This document shows positions 45,485-52,912 of a DNA stretch of 64,000 nucleotides, in pieces (the stretch's first letter is position 1; each line of letters begins with the position of its first letter). Made by a program: the position numbers and the translations under genes. Location of the stretch: assembly GCF_000421525.1 (NCBI RefSeq), contig NZ_ATXE01000001.1, forward strand, positions 1,397,121 through 1,461,120. The letters are read 5' to 3'. This stretch comes from Aestuariimicrobium kwangyangense DSM 21549. GTDB lineage: Bacteria; Actinomycetota; Actinomycetes; Propionibacteriales; Propionibacteriaceae. The notes under the pieces were generated by a model. That model had not been told where the DNA came from. It saw nothing but the letters and a program-made list of their open reading frames with translations, and searched no databases.

Positions 45485-46198
45485 ATGTTCGACCTCCTCA
45501 CCCGGTTGCTGGATGCTCAACTCGACCTCGGTCTCGGCAAGCCCATCCTGTGGCGCGAGATCATCGGCAACGGTTTCGGCCTGGCGTCGGCAGTGCTCGG
45601 CATGCGCCGCAGGGTCTCCGCCTGGCCGATCGGCATCCTCGGCAACGTCATCCTGTTCACCGTCTTCCTGGGCGGTGTCTTCCACACCCCGCAGAACCTC
45701 GACCTGTGGGGGCAGGCCGGACGCCAGGTCTTCTTCCTGATCACCTCGGTCTACGGCTGGATCACCTGGGCCGCCTACCGCCGGCGACACGAGGACGAAG
45801 GGGTGGGCGTCCAGCCTCGGTGGGCTGGCAAGTGGGGGCTGCTGCAGCTGGGCGTCGGGGGTGTGGTCATCTTCGTGGCCAGCTTCTACGTGCTCCGGGC
45901 ACTCGGCTCGTGGGGTCCCGCAGCAGATGCGTGGATCCTGACCGGCAGCATCCTCGCGACCTACGGCATGGCCCGGGGCTGGAACGAGTTCTGGCTGATC
46001 TGGATCGCGGTCGACATCGTGGGCGTACCCCTGCTGTGGAAGGCCCAGTACTACCCGAGCGCGCTCATGTACGTCATCTACGGAGCGTTCGTACTCTGGG
46101 GGTTCGTCACGTGGCTGCAGGTCCAGCGGCGCAACCGTGCCGTGGAAGCGGACGCAGCGCACGACCAGAGCCCGAGCGGGGTCAGCGTCAGCCTCTGA
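45485..46198 (+). CDS. ribM: Riboflavin transporter, PnuC family (RibM/PnuX)
   Basis: 237 aa, PnuC-type integral membrane protein with about seven TM helices (e.g. [67 protein letters not shown]). PnuC proteins carry NMN or vitamins; those under an FMN riboswitch in actinobacteria (RibM/PnuX) take up riboflavin. GWITW is a PnuC substrate-site motif. ATG 45485 is selected by the riboswitch end and GAAAGGA upstream. Confidence 0.9.
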   Translation: MFDLLTRLLDAQLDLGLGKPILWREIIGNGFGLASAVLGMRRRVSAWPIGILGNVILFTVFLGGVFHTPQNLDLWGQAGRQVFFLITSVYGWITWAAYRRRHEDEGVGVQPRWAGKWGLLQLGVGGVVIFVASFYVLRALGSWGPAADAWILTGSILATYGMARGWNEFWLIWIAVDIVGVPLLWKAQYYPSALMYVIYGAFVLWGFVTWLQVQRRNRAVEADAAHDQSPSGVSVSL

Positions 46199-46224
46199 TC
46201 CTCGCGGGTCTCACCACGATGCGC

Positions 46225-46249
46225 GGGGTGGGGGCACTGTCCCCACCCC
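46225..46249 (+). terminator. Hairpin terminator after ribM
   Basis: GGGGTGGGG (46225-46233) pairs with CCCCACCCC (46241-46249), loop GCACTGT. It lies just before the hisE promoter. Confidence 0.6.
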
Positions 46250-46251
46250 GG

Positions 46252-46257
46252 TAGTCT
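46252..46257 (+). promoter_or_regulatory. -10 hexamer for hisE
   Basis: TAGTCT (46252-46257) is 8 nt before the hisE GTG. A leaderless or near-leaderless start is likely. Confidence 0.45.
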
Positions 46258-46265
46258 TGCTCCAC

Positions 46266-46532
46266 GTGAGCAAGTCCTTCGAAGAGCTCTACGCCGAGCT
46301 GAGTCACACCGCCGCCACCCGCCCCCAGGGATCGGGCACCGTCCAGCGACTGGATGCGGGCGTGCATGCCATCGGCAAGAAGGTGGTCGAAGAGGCCGCC
46401 GAGGTCTGGATGGCCGCTGAGTACCAGTCCAAGGACGAGGCCGCCGAAGAGATCAGCCAGCTGCTGTACCACCTGCAGGTGATGATGATCGCTCTCGACC
46501 TCTCCCTCGAAGACGTCTACAAGCACCTGTGA
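46266..46532 (+). CDS. hisE: Phosphoribosyl-ATP pyrophosphatase
   Basis: 88 aa. Hydrolyses PR-ATP to PR-AMP, step 2 of histidine synthesis. MazG-like all-alpha fold with [14 protein letters not shown] and [18 protein letters not shown] supplying the Glu/Asp metal ligands. The single-function enzyme is paired with hisG, as in other actinobacteria; hisI is elsewhere. Confidence 0.95.
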   Translation: MSKSFEELYAELSHTAATRPQGSGTVQRLDAGVHAIGKKVVEEAAEVWMAAEYQSKDEAAEEISQLLYHLQVMMIALDLSLEDVYKHL

Positions 46533-46540
46533 GGACTGAC

Positions 46541-47410
46541 ATGACTGACGAATCGGGTGCGCCGCTGCTGCGGATCGCGGTCCCCAACAAGGGGTCACTG
46601 TCCGAGTCCGCGATCCAGATGCTGCGTGAGGCCGGGTATCGCACCCGTGCCGACACCAAGGAACTGGTGCTGCTCGACGAGCAGAACCAGGTGGAGTTCT
46701 ATTACCTTCGTCCCCGCGACATCGCCGTCTACGTGGGGGAGGGAACCCTCGATCTGGGCATCACCGGACGCGACATGCTGACTGACTCCCGAGCTTCCGC
46801 CAAAGAGATCATGGGTCTGGGCTTCGGCCGCAGCCGTTTCCGTTTCGCCGCTCCCGGCGGCGCGGACTGGCAGGTGGGTGACCTCGAGGGCACCCGGATC
46901 GCGACCTCCTACCCGGGCCTGGTCGAGGCCTACCTGGCCGAGCGTGGAGTGACGGCTCGCCTGATCAAGCTGGACGGGGCGGTCGAGTCGTCGATCCGGT
47001 TGGGAGTCGCCGACGCCATCGCAGACGTGGTCGAGACAGGGACGACGCTGCGCAAGGCCGGCCTCGAACTGTTCGGCGAGCCCATCTGCATCTCCGAGGG
47101 CATCCTCATCGAGAGGGTCGGGCTCGAACACAACGCACTGGTCGAGCAGGTGCTCCGACGGTTGTCCGGCGTGTTGGTCGCCCGTGACTACGTGCTGGTC
47201 GACTACGACGTGGCCGCCGAGCACCTCGACGCGGCCTGTGCCATCACCCCGGGGCTGGAGGGTCCGACCGTTTCGGCCCTGGCCAAGCCGGGATGGAGCG
47301 CCGTCCGCTCGTTGGTGCCCAAGGCGCAGGCCCAGCGGTTGATGGACGAACTGTGGCAGGTCGGGGCGCGAGCCATCCTGATCACCGAACTGTCGGCCTG
47401 CCGGCTGTGA
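46541..47410 (+). CDS. hisG: ATP phosphoribosyltransferase, long form
   Basis: First committed enzyme of histidine synthesis, 289 aa. RIAVPNKGSLSESAIQML is the N-terminus, DLGITGRDMLTDS and IADVVETGTTLRKAGLE the PRPP-binding segments. The length shows the long form with the C-terminal ACT-like histidine-inhibition domain (about 215-289). ATG 46541 follows GAGG; an in-frame GTG at 46529 overlapping hisE is less likely. Confidence 0.95.
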   Translation: MTDESGAPLLRIAVPNKGSLSESAIQMLREAGYRTRADTKELVLLDEQNQVEFYYLRPRDIAVYVGEGTLDLGITGRDMLTDSRASAKEIMGLGFGRSRFRFAAPGGADWQVGDLEGTRIATSYPGLVEAYLAERGVTARLIKLDGAVESSIRLGVADAIADVVETGTTLRKAGLELFGEPICISEGILIERVGLEHNALVEQVLRRLSGVLVARDYVLVDYDVAAEHLDAACAITPGLEGPTVSALAKPGWSAVRSLVPKAQAQRLMDELWQVGARAILITELSACRL

Positions 47411-47421
47411 GGGGTGCTGAC

Positions 47422-47892
47422 GTGAGCGAGCGCCTGCAACCCGGCGAGAAGCGGGTCTTCCGTTCACTTCCCGTGATGCGGACCGCCATCAGCCTGTCGG
47501 TGCTGCTGGTCGGTGCCTCGCTGTTCGGTTGGTTCATGCTCGACCCACGCGTGCGAGCGCAGTTCACCGTGCCGCAGATCGCCACCCTGCTGTTCTTCGT
47601 GGCGCTGATGGTTGGGCTGATGATGACCGTCGGCCTGTCGTCGGCCGTGGCCACCACGGAGGGTCTGAAGGTACGCAACGTGGTGAGCACCCGTCGCTAC
47701 GGCTGGGACGAGCTCGAAGGAGTCAGCATCGGGTCAGGCGACGCCTGGGCCTACCTCACCCTGGCTCCTTCCCAGGACCAACCCGAGGGAGAGACCAGCA
47801 TGCTGCTGGCCATCCAGCGGGCCGAAGGGGTCGAGGCGTCGGTGGAGAGGGTGCGGGAACTCCGCGAACTGATCGAGGCCAACCGCTCCTGA
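47422..47892 (+). CDS. PH-domain membrane protein
   Basis: 156 aa. Two TM helices (about 22-42 and 52-75) are followed by a bacterial PH-like domain: TTEGLKVRNVVSTRRYGWDELEGVSIGSGDAWAYLTL. Function unknown. GTG 47422 is preferred because GAGGGG lies 7 nt upstream; an in-frame GTG at 47407 overlaps the hisG stop. The gene of this type after hisG recurs in actinobacteria by my recall. Confidence 0.8.
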   Translation: MSERLQPGEKRVFRSLPVMRTAISLSVLLVGASLFGWFMLDPRVRAQFTVPQIATLLFFVALMVGLMMTVGLSSAVATTEGLKVRNVVSTRRYGWDELEGVSIGSGDAWAYLTLAPSQDQPEGETSMLLAIQRAEGVEASVERVRELRELIEANRS

Positions 47893-47946
47893 GTGGCGCC
47901 CCCGTGGTCTCGCCGGTCGTCCCGGTGGGTCAGGCGGTGGGCCGGA

Positions 47947-48450
47947 TCACTCGATCCCGCGCTTCTTCAGCAGCGCCTCGATCTCGGCCATCTCGTCATC
48001 CACCGGAGCCGAACTGCGCCGCTGCTGGGGCACCGGAGCAGCCGCCTGACCGGCCGACCCACGCGCGGCAACCGCCTTGGTCGGCCCCGCGCCCTTGACG
48101 CCCGCCGAGGGACGACGGGACTGGCGGACCTGCTTGGCCTCCTGCCGGGTACGGGGGTTCAGTCGTCCGCCCGCGATGAACATCAGCACGGCCACCGCAA
48201 GGACGCCGAGCCCGATCATCATGGCGAGCGTCATGGTGGCGTGCTGGAAGTACTGGCCCACGGCCTGGGCGCCGATGACCACCGGGCGCATGGCGCCCGT
48301 GACCAGCAGTCCCACGGGAACCAGGGCGAACGCCGACCAGCGCAGCACCGGGCGCGGCCCCAACCCGCGCAGGTGGGAGTAGACCGCCCCGCCGACACAG
48401 AGCAGGCTGAGCACGACTGTCGCGATGACGGTCCAGGTGAAGATGTCCAT
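47947..48450 (-). CDS. Three-TM membrane protein with DEMAEIEALLKKRGIE tail
   Basis: 167 aa. TM segments at about 5-24, 37-57 and 73-93; then a ~75-residue cytoplasmic tail that is Lys/Arg/Ala-rich and ends in DDEMAEIEALLKKRGIE. That short acidic-to-basic ending is a recurrent C-terminal motif of actinobacterial membrane proteins. No function recognised. It converges with the PH-domain gene, 54 bp away. Confidence 0.75.
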   Translation of the reverse strand: MDIFTWTVIATVVLSLLCVGGAVYSHLRGLGPRPVLRWSAFALVPVGLLVTGAMRPVVIGAQAVGQYFQHATMTLAMMIGLGVLAVAVLMFIAGGRLNPRTRQEAKQVRQSRRPSAGVKGAGPTKAVAARGSAGQAAAPVPQQRRSSAPVDDEMAEIEALLKKRGIE

Positions 48451-48564
48451 GTCGCAAGCGTGTCACACGCAGCCATCCACCCCGACGCCGTTGGCATGAG
48501 CCACGGGGCGAATCAGGGCTGTTCCGGGGAACCGCGCGACGACGGTGCGGTCGGGTGGGGGGCC

Positions 48565-48570
48565 TAGGCT
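48565..48570 (+). promoter_or_regulatory. -10 hexamer for SseB-like gene
   Basis: TAGGCT (48565-48570), in the octamer CTAGGCTG, ends 7 nt before ATG 48578. Confidence 0.5.
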
Positions 48571-48577
48571 GCTCGTC

Positions 48578-49120
48578 ATGAAGCAACTCTCCCAGCCCAA
48601 CGCGGCCTGGCTCGACGACGACGGCCGTGCCGACCCGTGGCTGCGTGGACGACTGGCCGAATCCGACGGCAGGCTGGGATACCTGAGGGCCGTGGCGGCG
48701 CTGGGGGGTGCCCGGCTGCTGTTGCCGATCGTGGCGTCCGGAGACGAGTCGATGGACGGACCGGACCCCGATCGTCACGCCGAGATGGCGGCAGTCACCC
48801 TCGACCACCCCGAGCTGGGCCGGGCCCTGGTCGCCTTCTCGGGAATGGACGCCCTGCAGGCCTGGAACCGCGCTGCGCGTCCGGTTCCGTGCACCCTCGA
48901 CGACCTCGCTGCCACGGTTGCCGAGGCCGGGGCCACGCTGCTGGTGATCGACCCCGCAGGCCCCCATCCCGTCACCGTGCTGGACGATGTGGTCGCCGAA
49001 CTCGCCCGCGGTCGAAGGCTGGTCGAACTGGACGACGGAACCTTCGGCTGGGCCTTCGTCGAGACCGACAACGGCGCTGCCCGGACGGGAACGGCCGATT
49101 CGGCCAACAGCCGTCCATGA
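48578..49120 (+). CDS. SseB-family protein
   Basis: 180 aa, resembling the SseB N-terminal domain proteins that precede infC in many actinobacteria. [59 protein letters not shown] fits the family pattern. Role unknown. ATG 48578 is set by the -10 spacing. It ends 2 bp before the infC leader promoter. Confidence 0.82.
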   Translation: MKQLSQPNAAWLDDDGRADPWLRGRLAESDGRLGYLRAVAALGGARLLLPIVASGDESMDGPDPDRHAEMAAVTLDHPELGRALVAFSGMDALQAWNRAARPVPCTLDDLAATVAEAGATLLVIDPAGPHPVTVLDDVVAELARGRRLVELDDGTFGWAFVETDNGAARTGTADSANSRP

Positions 49121-49122
49121 GC

Positions 49123-49340
49123 TAACATGGGACATCGGTGATCGGTCCACGTCGACGATCCAAGCAAGTGGAGGCCTGACCTCCCACCCGCCTCGAATCC
49201 AGGTTCGACGGGTCGGCACCCGCAGTGGGGTGGAGGAACGCACACGCGTTCTCGTCCACCCAGTCTGCATCGTCAGGCCTTCGCATGCGCGGAGGCCTTT
49301 TTCGTCGGCCGAGCACCCGTCAATCAACCTTGGAGGACAC
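49123..49340 (+). ncRNA. infC leader with attenuator-like terminator
   Basis: TAACAT (49123-49128) is a probable -10. The ~205-nt leader holds GGAGGCCTGACCTCC (49170-49184) and, later, a terminator-like hairpin AGGCCTTCGC/GCGGAGGCCT (49275-49298, one G-T pair) followed by T5 (49298-49302). GGAGGCCT occurs at 49170-49177 and again as the terminator 3' arm at 49291-49298, so the 5' arm can pair with either. Control of infC-rpmI-rplT by termination/antitermination is inferred. Confidence 0.65.
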
Positions 49341-50030
49341 ATCAGCACCGAACCCCGCATCAATGAGCGGATCCGCGTTCCGGAGGTCCGCTTGGTCGGC
49401 CCTGCCGGCGAGCAGGTCGGAATCGTGCGCATGGAGCAGGCGCTCCAACTTGCGCGCGAGCACGACCTCGACGTGGTCGAGGTCGCGCCGCAGGCTCGCC
49501 CGCCCGTGGTCAAGCTCATGGACTACGGCAAGTTCAAGTACGAGAACGCCCAGAAGGCTCGTGAGACACGTCGTAACCAGACGAACACGGTCATCAAGGA
49601 GATGAAGCTCCGTCCCAAGATCGACCAGCACGACTACGACACCAAGAAGGGCCACGTCGTCCGCTTCCTCAAGGCAGGCGACAAGGTGAAGATCACCATC
49701 ATGTTCCGCGGACGCGAGCAGTCGCGCCCCGAACTGGGTGTCAACCTGCTGCAGCGACTGGCCGAGGACGTGGCCGAGTTCGGCTACGTCGAGTCCTCGC
49801 CGAAGCTGGACGGCCGCAACATGCTCATGGTGTTGGGCCCGACCCGCAAGAAGACGGAAGCCCGCGCCGACGTCAAGGCCGAACGTGACCGCCGCATGGC
49901 CGAGCGTCAGGCTGGTCACGACGCCGAGCGCGAGCTCGAGGCCGAGTTGCGCGCAGCACACCAGGCCCAGCCCACCCCGAAGAAGAAGCGGGGGCCGGCG
50001 GACAACCTGGACCCCGACATCGACGTCTGA
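49341..50030 (+). CDS. infC: Translation initiation factor IF-3 (AUC start)
   Basis: IF3 proofreads start-codon selection on the 30S subunit; 229 aa. No ATG/GTG/TTG is suitably placed. GGAGG (49332-49336) precedes ATC 49341, giving (M)[28 protein letters not shown], the exact IF3 beginning. Rare AUU/AUC starts in infC are a known autoregulatory device. Central [17 protein letters not shown] and C-domain [35 protein letters not shown] are conserved. The C-terminal extension (about 185-229) is charged, as in other actinobacteria. Confidence 0.95.
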   Translation: MSTEPRINERIRVPEVRLVGPAGEQVGIVRMEQALQLAREHDLDVVEVAPQARPPVVKLMDYGKFKYENAQKARETRRNQTNTVIKEMKLRPKIDQHDYDTKKGHVVRFLKAGDKVKITIMFRGREQSRPELGVNLLQRLAEDVAEFGYVESSPKLDGRNMLMVLGPTRKKTEARADVKAERDRRMAERQAGHDAERELEAELRAAHQAQPTPKKKRGPADNLDPDIDV

Positions 50031-50049
50031 GTCGATCCACCACAGACCT

Positions 50050-50067
50050 CTGACGGGAAACCGTCAG
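50050..50067 (+). promoter_or_regulatory. GAAA-tetraloop hairpin between infC and rpmI
   Basis: CTGACGG (50050-50056), GAAA, CCGTCAG (50061-50067): a perfect 7-bp stem capped by a GNRA tetraloop. No T-run follows, so it is more likely an mRNA structural or protein-binding element than a terminator. Confidence 0.45.
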
Positions 50068-50120
50068 GACCCGGACCGGGCCTGCCCCGATCCGGCCACC
50101 ACATGAAGGAGAGCGGCGAA

Positions 50121-50333
50121 ATGCCCAAGAACAAGACGCACTCGGGAACCAAGAAGCGCTTCAAGGTCACCGGTTCCGGCAAGCTCATGCGCCTGCAGGC
50201 CGGCCGCAAGTCCGGCGCTGCGTTCGCCTCGGCGCCCACCACCGGGAGCCGCAACAAGCACCGCCAGAAGAGCGGGCTGGTCGAGGTCTCGGCCGCCGAC
50301 CTCAAGACCATCAAGAAGCTGCTGGGTCGCTGA
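50121..50333 (+). CDS. rpmI: 50S ribosomal protein L35
   Basis: bL35, 70 aa. MPKNKTHSGTKKRFKVTGSGKLMRLQAG is diagnostic. ATG 50121 is preceded by AAGGAGAGC; an in-frame ATG at 50103 lies within the ribosome-binding region. Confidence 0.96.
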   Translation: MPKNKTHSGTKKRFKVTGSGKLMRLQAGRKSGAAFASAPTTGSRNKHRQKSGLVEVSAADLKTIKKLLGR

Positions 50334-50393
50334 CCCTTCCCTGATCCACCCCTTCCCGAAGCACCCCCTTCCTGATCCACGAGGAGAAACACC

Positions 50394-50762
50394 ATGGCAC
50401 GCACCAAGCGTTCTGTGAATGCGCAGAAGAAGCGTCGCGAGGTACTGGAGCTCGCATCCGGTTACCGAGGACAGCGCTCGCGCCTGTACCGCAAGGCCAA
50501 GGAGCAGCTGCTCCACTCGGCCACCTACGCCTACCGTGACCGCCGCGCCAAGAAGGGCGACTTCCGCTCGCTGTGGATCCAGCGGATCAACGCCGCGTGC
50601 CGCGCCGAGGGCATGACCTACAACCGTTTCATCAACGGGCTGAAGAACGGTGGCATCGAGGTCGACCGCAAGATCCTCGCCGAACTGGCCGTCAACGACG
50701 CTGCGACCTTCACGGCGCTCGTCCAGGTGGCCAAGGACAACCAGCCGGTTGCCGCGGCCTGA
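50394..50762 (+). CDS. rplT: 50S ribosomal protein L20
   Basis: bL20, 122 aa, ATG 50394 after [46 protein letters not shown] and [24 protein letters not shown] are family-defining. Third gene of the infC operon; in other bacteria L20 can repress this operon. Confidence 0.96.
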   Translation: MARTKRSVNAQKKRREVLELASGYRGQRSRLYRKAKEQLLHSATYAYRDRRAKKGDFRSLWIQRINAACRAEGMTYNRFINGLKNGGIEVDRKILAELAVNDAATFTALVQVAKDNQPVAAA

Positions 50763-50778
50763 GTCTGGCCCCGTCGAC

Positions 50779-51615
50779 GTGACTGACGACAGCTTCGAGC
50801 CGGTCGCAGCCCTTCCCCTGGTCTCCAGGGGACAGCTGCGGTCGGCTCGTCAGCTTCTGCAGCGTCGCGGACGAGACGAGTCCGGGCGATTCCTGGTCGA
50901 GGGCACCCAGGCCGTGCGGGAAGCTCTCAAGCGTCCCGAGATCGTCGAGGCGGTCATCGTCGACGACCCGGCGCGCCACGCCGAACTGCTGTCGATGGCG
51001 AACCCCGACCTGTGCTGGGCCGCGACCCCGTCCGACATCGCCCAACTGGCCGACACCGTGACCAGCCAGGGCATCTTCGCGATCTGCCGACAGCTGGAGT
51101 CCAGCTGGGACGACGTCCCCGCGCCGAGACTGGTGGTCATCTGCTCACAGGTGCGTGACCCCGGCAATGCCGGCACGGTCATCCGTTGTGCCGACGCCTT
51201 CGGTGCCGACCTGGTCGTGCTGACCAAGGGTTCGGTCGAACTGCACAACCCCAAGACGGTGCGTGCCTCCGTCGGGTCGATCTTCCACCTGCCCGTCGTC
51301 ACAGGGGTGACCCTCGACGAGGCCGTGGCCCACCTTCGAGCGCACGGCATGGAGGTGCTCGCCGCCGATGGTGGCGGCGCCTCACTCGACCAGGTGGAGC
51401 ACTCCGGGGGTCTCAGCGGGCCCACGGCCTGGATCCTGGGCAATGAGGCCTGGGGGCTGCCGGAGAGTGACCGCGCGTTGGCCGACCACGTGGTCGGGGT
51501 ACCCATGTGGGGCCAGGCCGAGTCACTCAACCTCTCGACCGCCGCCGCCGTGTGCCTGTACGCCACCGCCAGCGCCCAAAGGGCTGCTCTGGACGAGCCC
51601 GGCGCCTCGTCCTGA
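50779..51615 (+). CDS. TrmH/SpoU-family RNA 2'-O-methyltransferase
   Basis: 278 aa. The N-terminal substrate-binding domain (RQLLQRRGRDESGRFLVEGTQAVREAL) is followed by the SpoU SAM domain: ICSQVRDPGNAGTVIRCADAFGAD (motif 1), WILGNEAWGLPES (motif 2) and VGVPMWGQAESLNLSTAAAVCLY (motif 3). It is commonly found after rplT and before pheS in actinobacteria. The target (tRNA or 23S rRNA) is not decidable from sequence. GTG start. Confidence 0.9.
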   Translation: MTDDSFEPVAALPLVSRGQLRSARQLLQRRGRDESGRFLVEGTQAVREALKRPEIVEAVIVDDPARHAELLSMANPDLCWAATPSDIAQLADTVTSQGIFAICRQLESSWDDVPAPRLVVICSQVRDPGNAGTVIRCADAFGADLVVLTKGSVELHNPKTVRASVGSIFHLPVVTGVTLDEAVAHLRAHGMEVLAADGGGASLDQVEHSGGLSGPTAWILGNEAWGLPESDRALADHVVGVPMWGQAESLNLSTAAAVCLYATASAQRAALDEPGASS

Positions 51616-51665
51616 GGCTGCTGCACCCGTCACCGGGCCCACAGCTGCGCGGGGGCGTCGACTGC

Positions 51666-51671
51666 TAGAGT
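51666..51671 (+). promoter_or_regulatory. -10 hexamer of the pheST transcript
   Basis: TAGAGT (51666-51671) would start transcription near 51679, giving a ~125-nt pheS leader whose first codon may be an ATG. Confidence 0.5.
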
Positions 51672-51678
51672 CAGCCGC

Positions 51679-51741
51679 ATGCGTGGACTGCGATTTCGGT
51701 GCCCCCGGCCGGTTGGCCGTGGGAGGCGCCACGCGTCCTGA
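51679..51741 (+). CDS. Possible 20-codon leader peptide of pheST
   Basis: ATG 51679 lies 7 nt after TAGAGT, ideal for a leaderless start, and encodes MRGLRFRCPRPVGRGRRHAS then TGA. It has only one Phe, so classical Phe attenuation is not supported. A GGTCGG/CCGACC hairpin (51754-51772) lies between it and the pheS ribosome-binding site. Function unknown. Confidence 0.35.
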   Translation: MRGLRFRCPRPVGRGRRHAS

Positions 51742-51802
51742 CCCGCGGTGACCGGTCGGGGGAGAACCGACCCACCCTCCTCCCCCGAAAGGACGGCGCC
51801 CA

Positions 51803-52912
51803 ATGAGCGGGCCCAACACGAACTACGACCCTGTGCAGGTCACCCCCTTGAAGGCCGACCAGATCGAGGCGATGGTCGCCGAGGCCCTCGCCGCGATCGA
51901 TGGGGCCTCCACCACCGACGAACTCAAGGCAGTGCGCCTCGCCCATGTCGGCGAGAAGTCGCCCCTGGCCCTGGCCAACCGCGAGATCGGCGCCCTGCCG
52001 CCGCAGGCGCGCAAGGACGCCGGCCAACGCATGGGCCGCGCGCGTTCCACGGTGAACCAGGCCATCACGGCACGTCAGGCTGAACTGGCCCGGGCAGAAC
52101 TCACCGCCAGACTTGCCTCGGAGCGCATCGACATGACCCTGCCGGTGGAGCAGCATCCGGAAGGTGCCATCCATCCCCTGACCGCCATGATGGACATGAT
52201 GAGCGACGTCTTCCTCAACCTGGGTTGGGAGGTGGCAGAGGGTCCCGAACTCGAGGCCGAGTGGCTCAACTTCGACGCGCTCAACACCGGGCCCGACCAC
52301 CCAGCCCGGGGGCTCACCGACACCATCTTCGTCGAGCCGCTGGCGAACCACATCCTGATGCGGACGCAGACCTCGCCCGTGCAGGCGCGAACGCTGCTCA
52401 CCCGTGACCTGCCCGTGTACGTCGTCTGCCCCGGCAAGGTGTACCGGGCCGATGAGTACGACGCGACCCACCTGCCCGTCTTCCACCAACTCGAAGGGCT
52501 GGTCGTCGACCGGGGCATCTCGATGGCCCATCTGAAGGGCACCCTCGACCACCTCGCCCGCTCGCTGTTCGGTGACATCTCCACCCGGCTGCGCCCGCAC
52601 TACTTCCCGTTCACCGAGCCGAGCGCCGAGATCGACCTTGAGTGCTTCGTCTGCCATGGCGCGTCCGTCGGCAACCCGGATCGTCCCTGCCGCACCTGCC
52701 GGTCGGAAGGATGGATCGAGTGGGGCGGCTGCGGTGTGGTCAACCCGCGCGTGCTGATCGCCGCTGGAGTCGACCCCGACGTCTACTCCGGCATCGCCTT
52801 CGGCATGGGCATCGACCGCACGGTCATGTTCCGCAACAACGCCTCCGACCTGCGCGACTTCGTCGAGGGCGACATCCGTTTCAGCCGCTCGCTTCTGGGA
52901 GGAGCACGATGA
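51803..52912 (+). CDS. pheS: Phenylalanine-tRNA ligase alpha subunit
   Basis: 369 aa, class II synthetase alpha chain of the (alpha-beta)2 enzyme. The N-terminal coiled coil (about 10-95) contacts tRNA. Motif 2 is in CPGKVYRADEYDATHLPVFHQLEGLVVD; FPFTEPSAEIDLECFVCHG is the Phe-binding FTEPS motif; motif 3 is GIAFGMGIDRTVMF. A Cys-rich insertion (CFVCHG...CRTC) is typical of actinobacterial PheS. Overlaps pheT by 4 bp. Confidence 0.96.
   Translation: MSGPNTNYDPVQVTPLKADQIEAMVAEALAAIDGASTTDELKAVRLAHVGEKSPLALANREIGALPPQARKDAGQRMGRARSTVNQAITARQAELARAELTARLASERIDMTLPVEQHPEGAIHPLTAMMDMMSDVFLNLGWEVAEGPELEAEWLNFDALNTGPDHPARGLTDTIFVEPLANHILMRTQTSPVQARTLLTRDLPVYVVCPGKVYRADEYDATHLPVFHQLEGLVVDRGISMAHLKGTLDHLARSLFGDISTRLRPHYFPFTEPSAEIDLECFVCHGASVGNPDRPCRTCRSEGWIEWGGCGVVNPRVLIAAGVDPDVYSGIAFGMGIDRTVMFRNNASDLRDFVEGDIRFSRSLLGGAR

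Noticed and set aside
51616..51802. T-box or Phe-attenuator before pheS
   Set aside because: No T-box core or Phe-codon run; only an Arg-rich uORF and a small hairpin.
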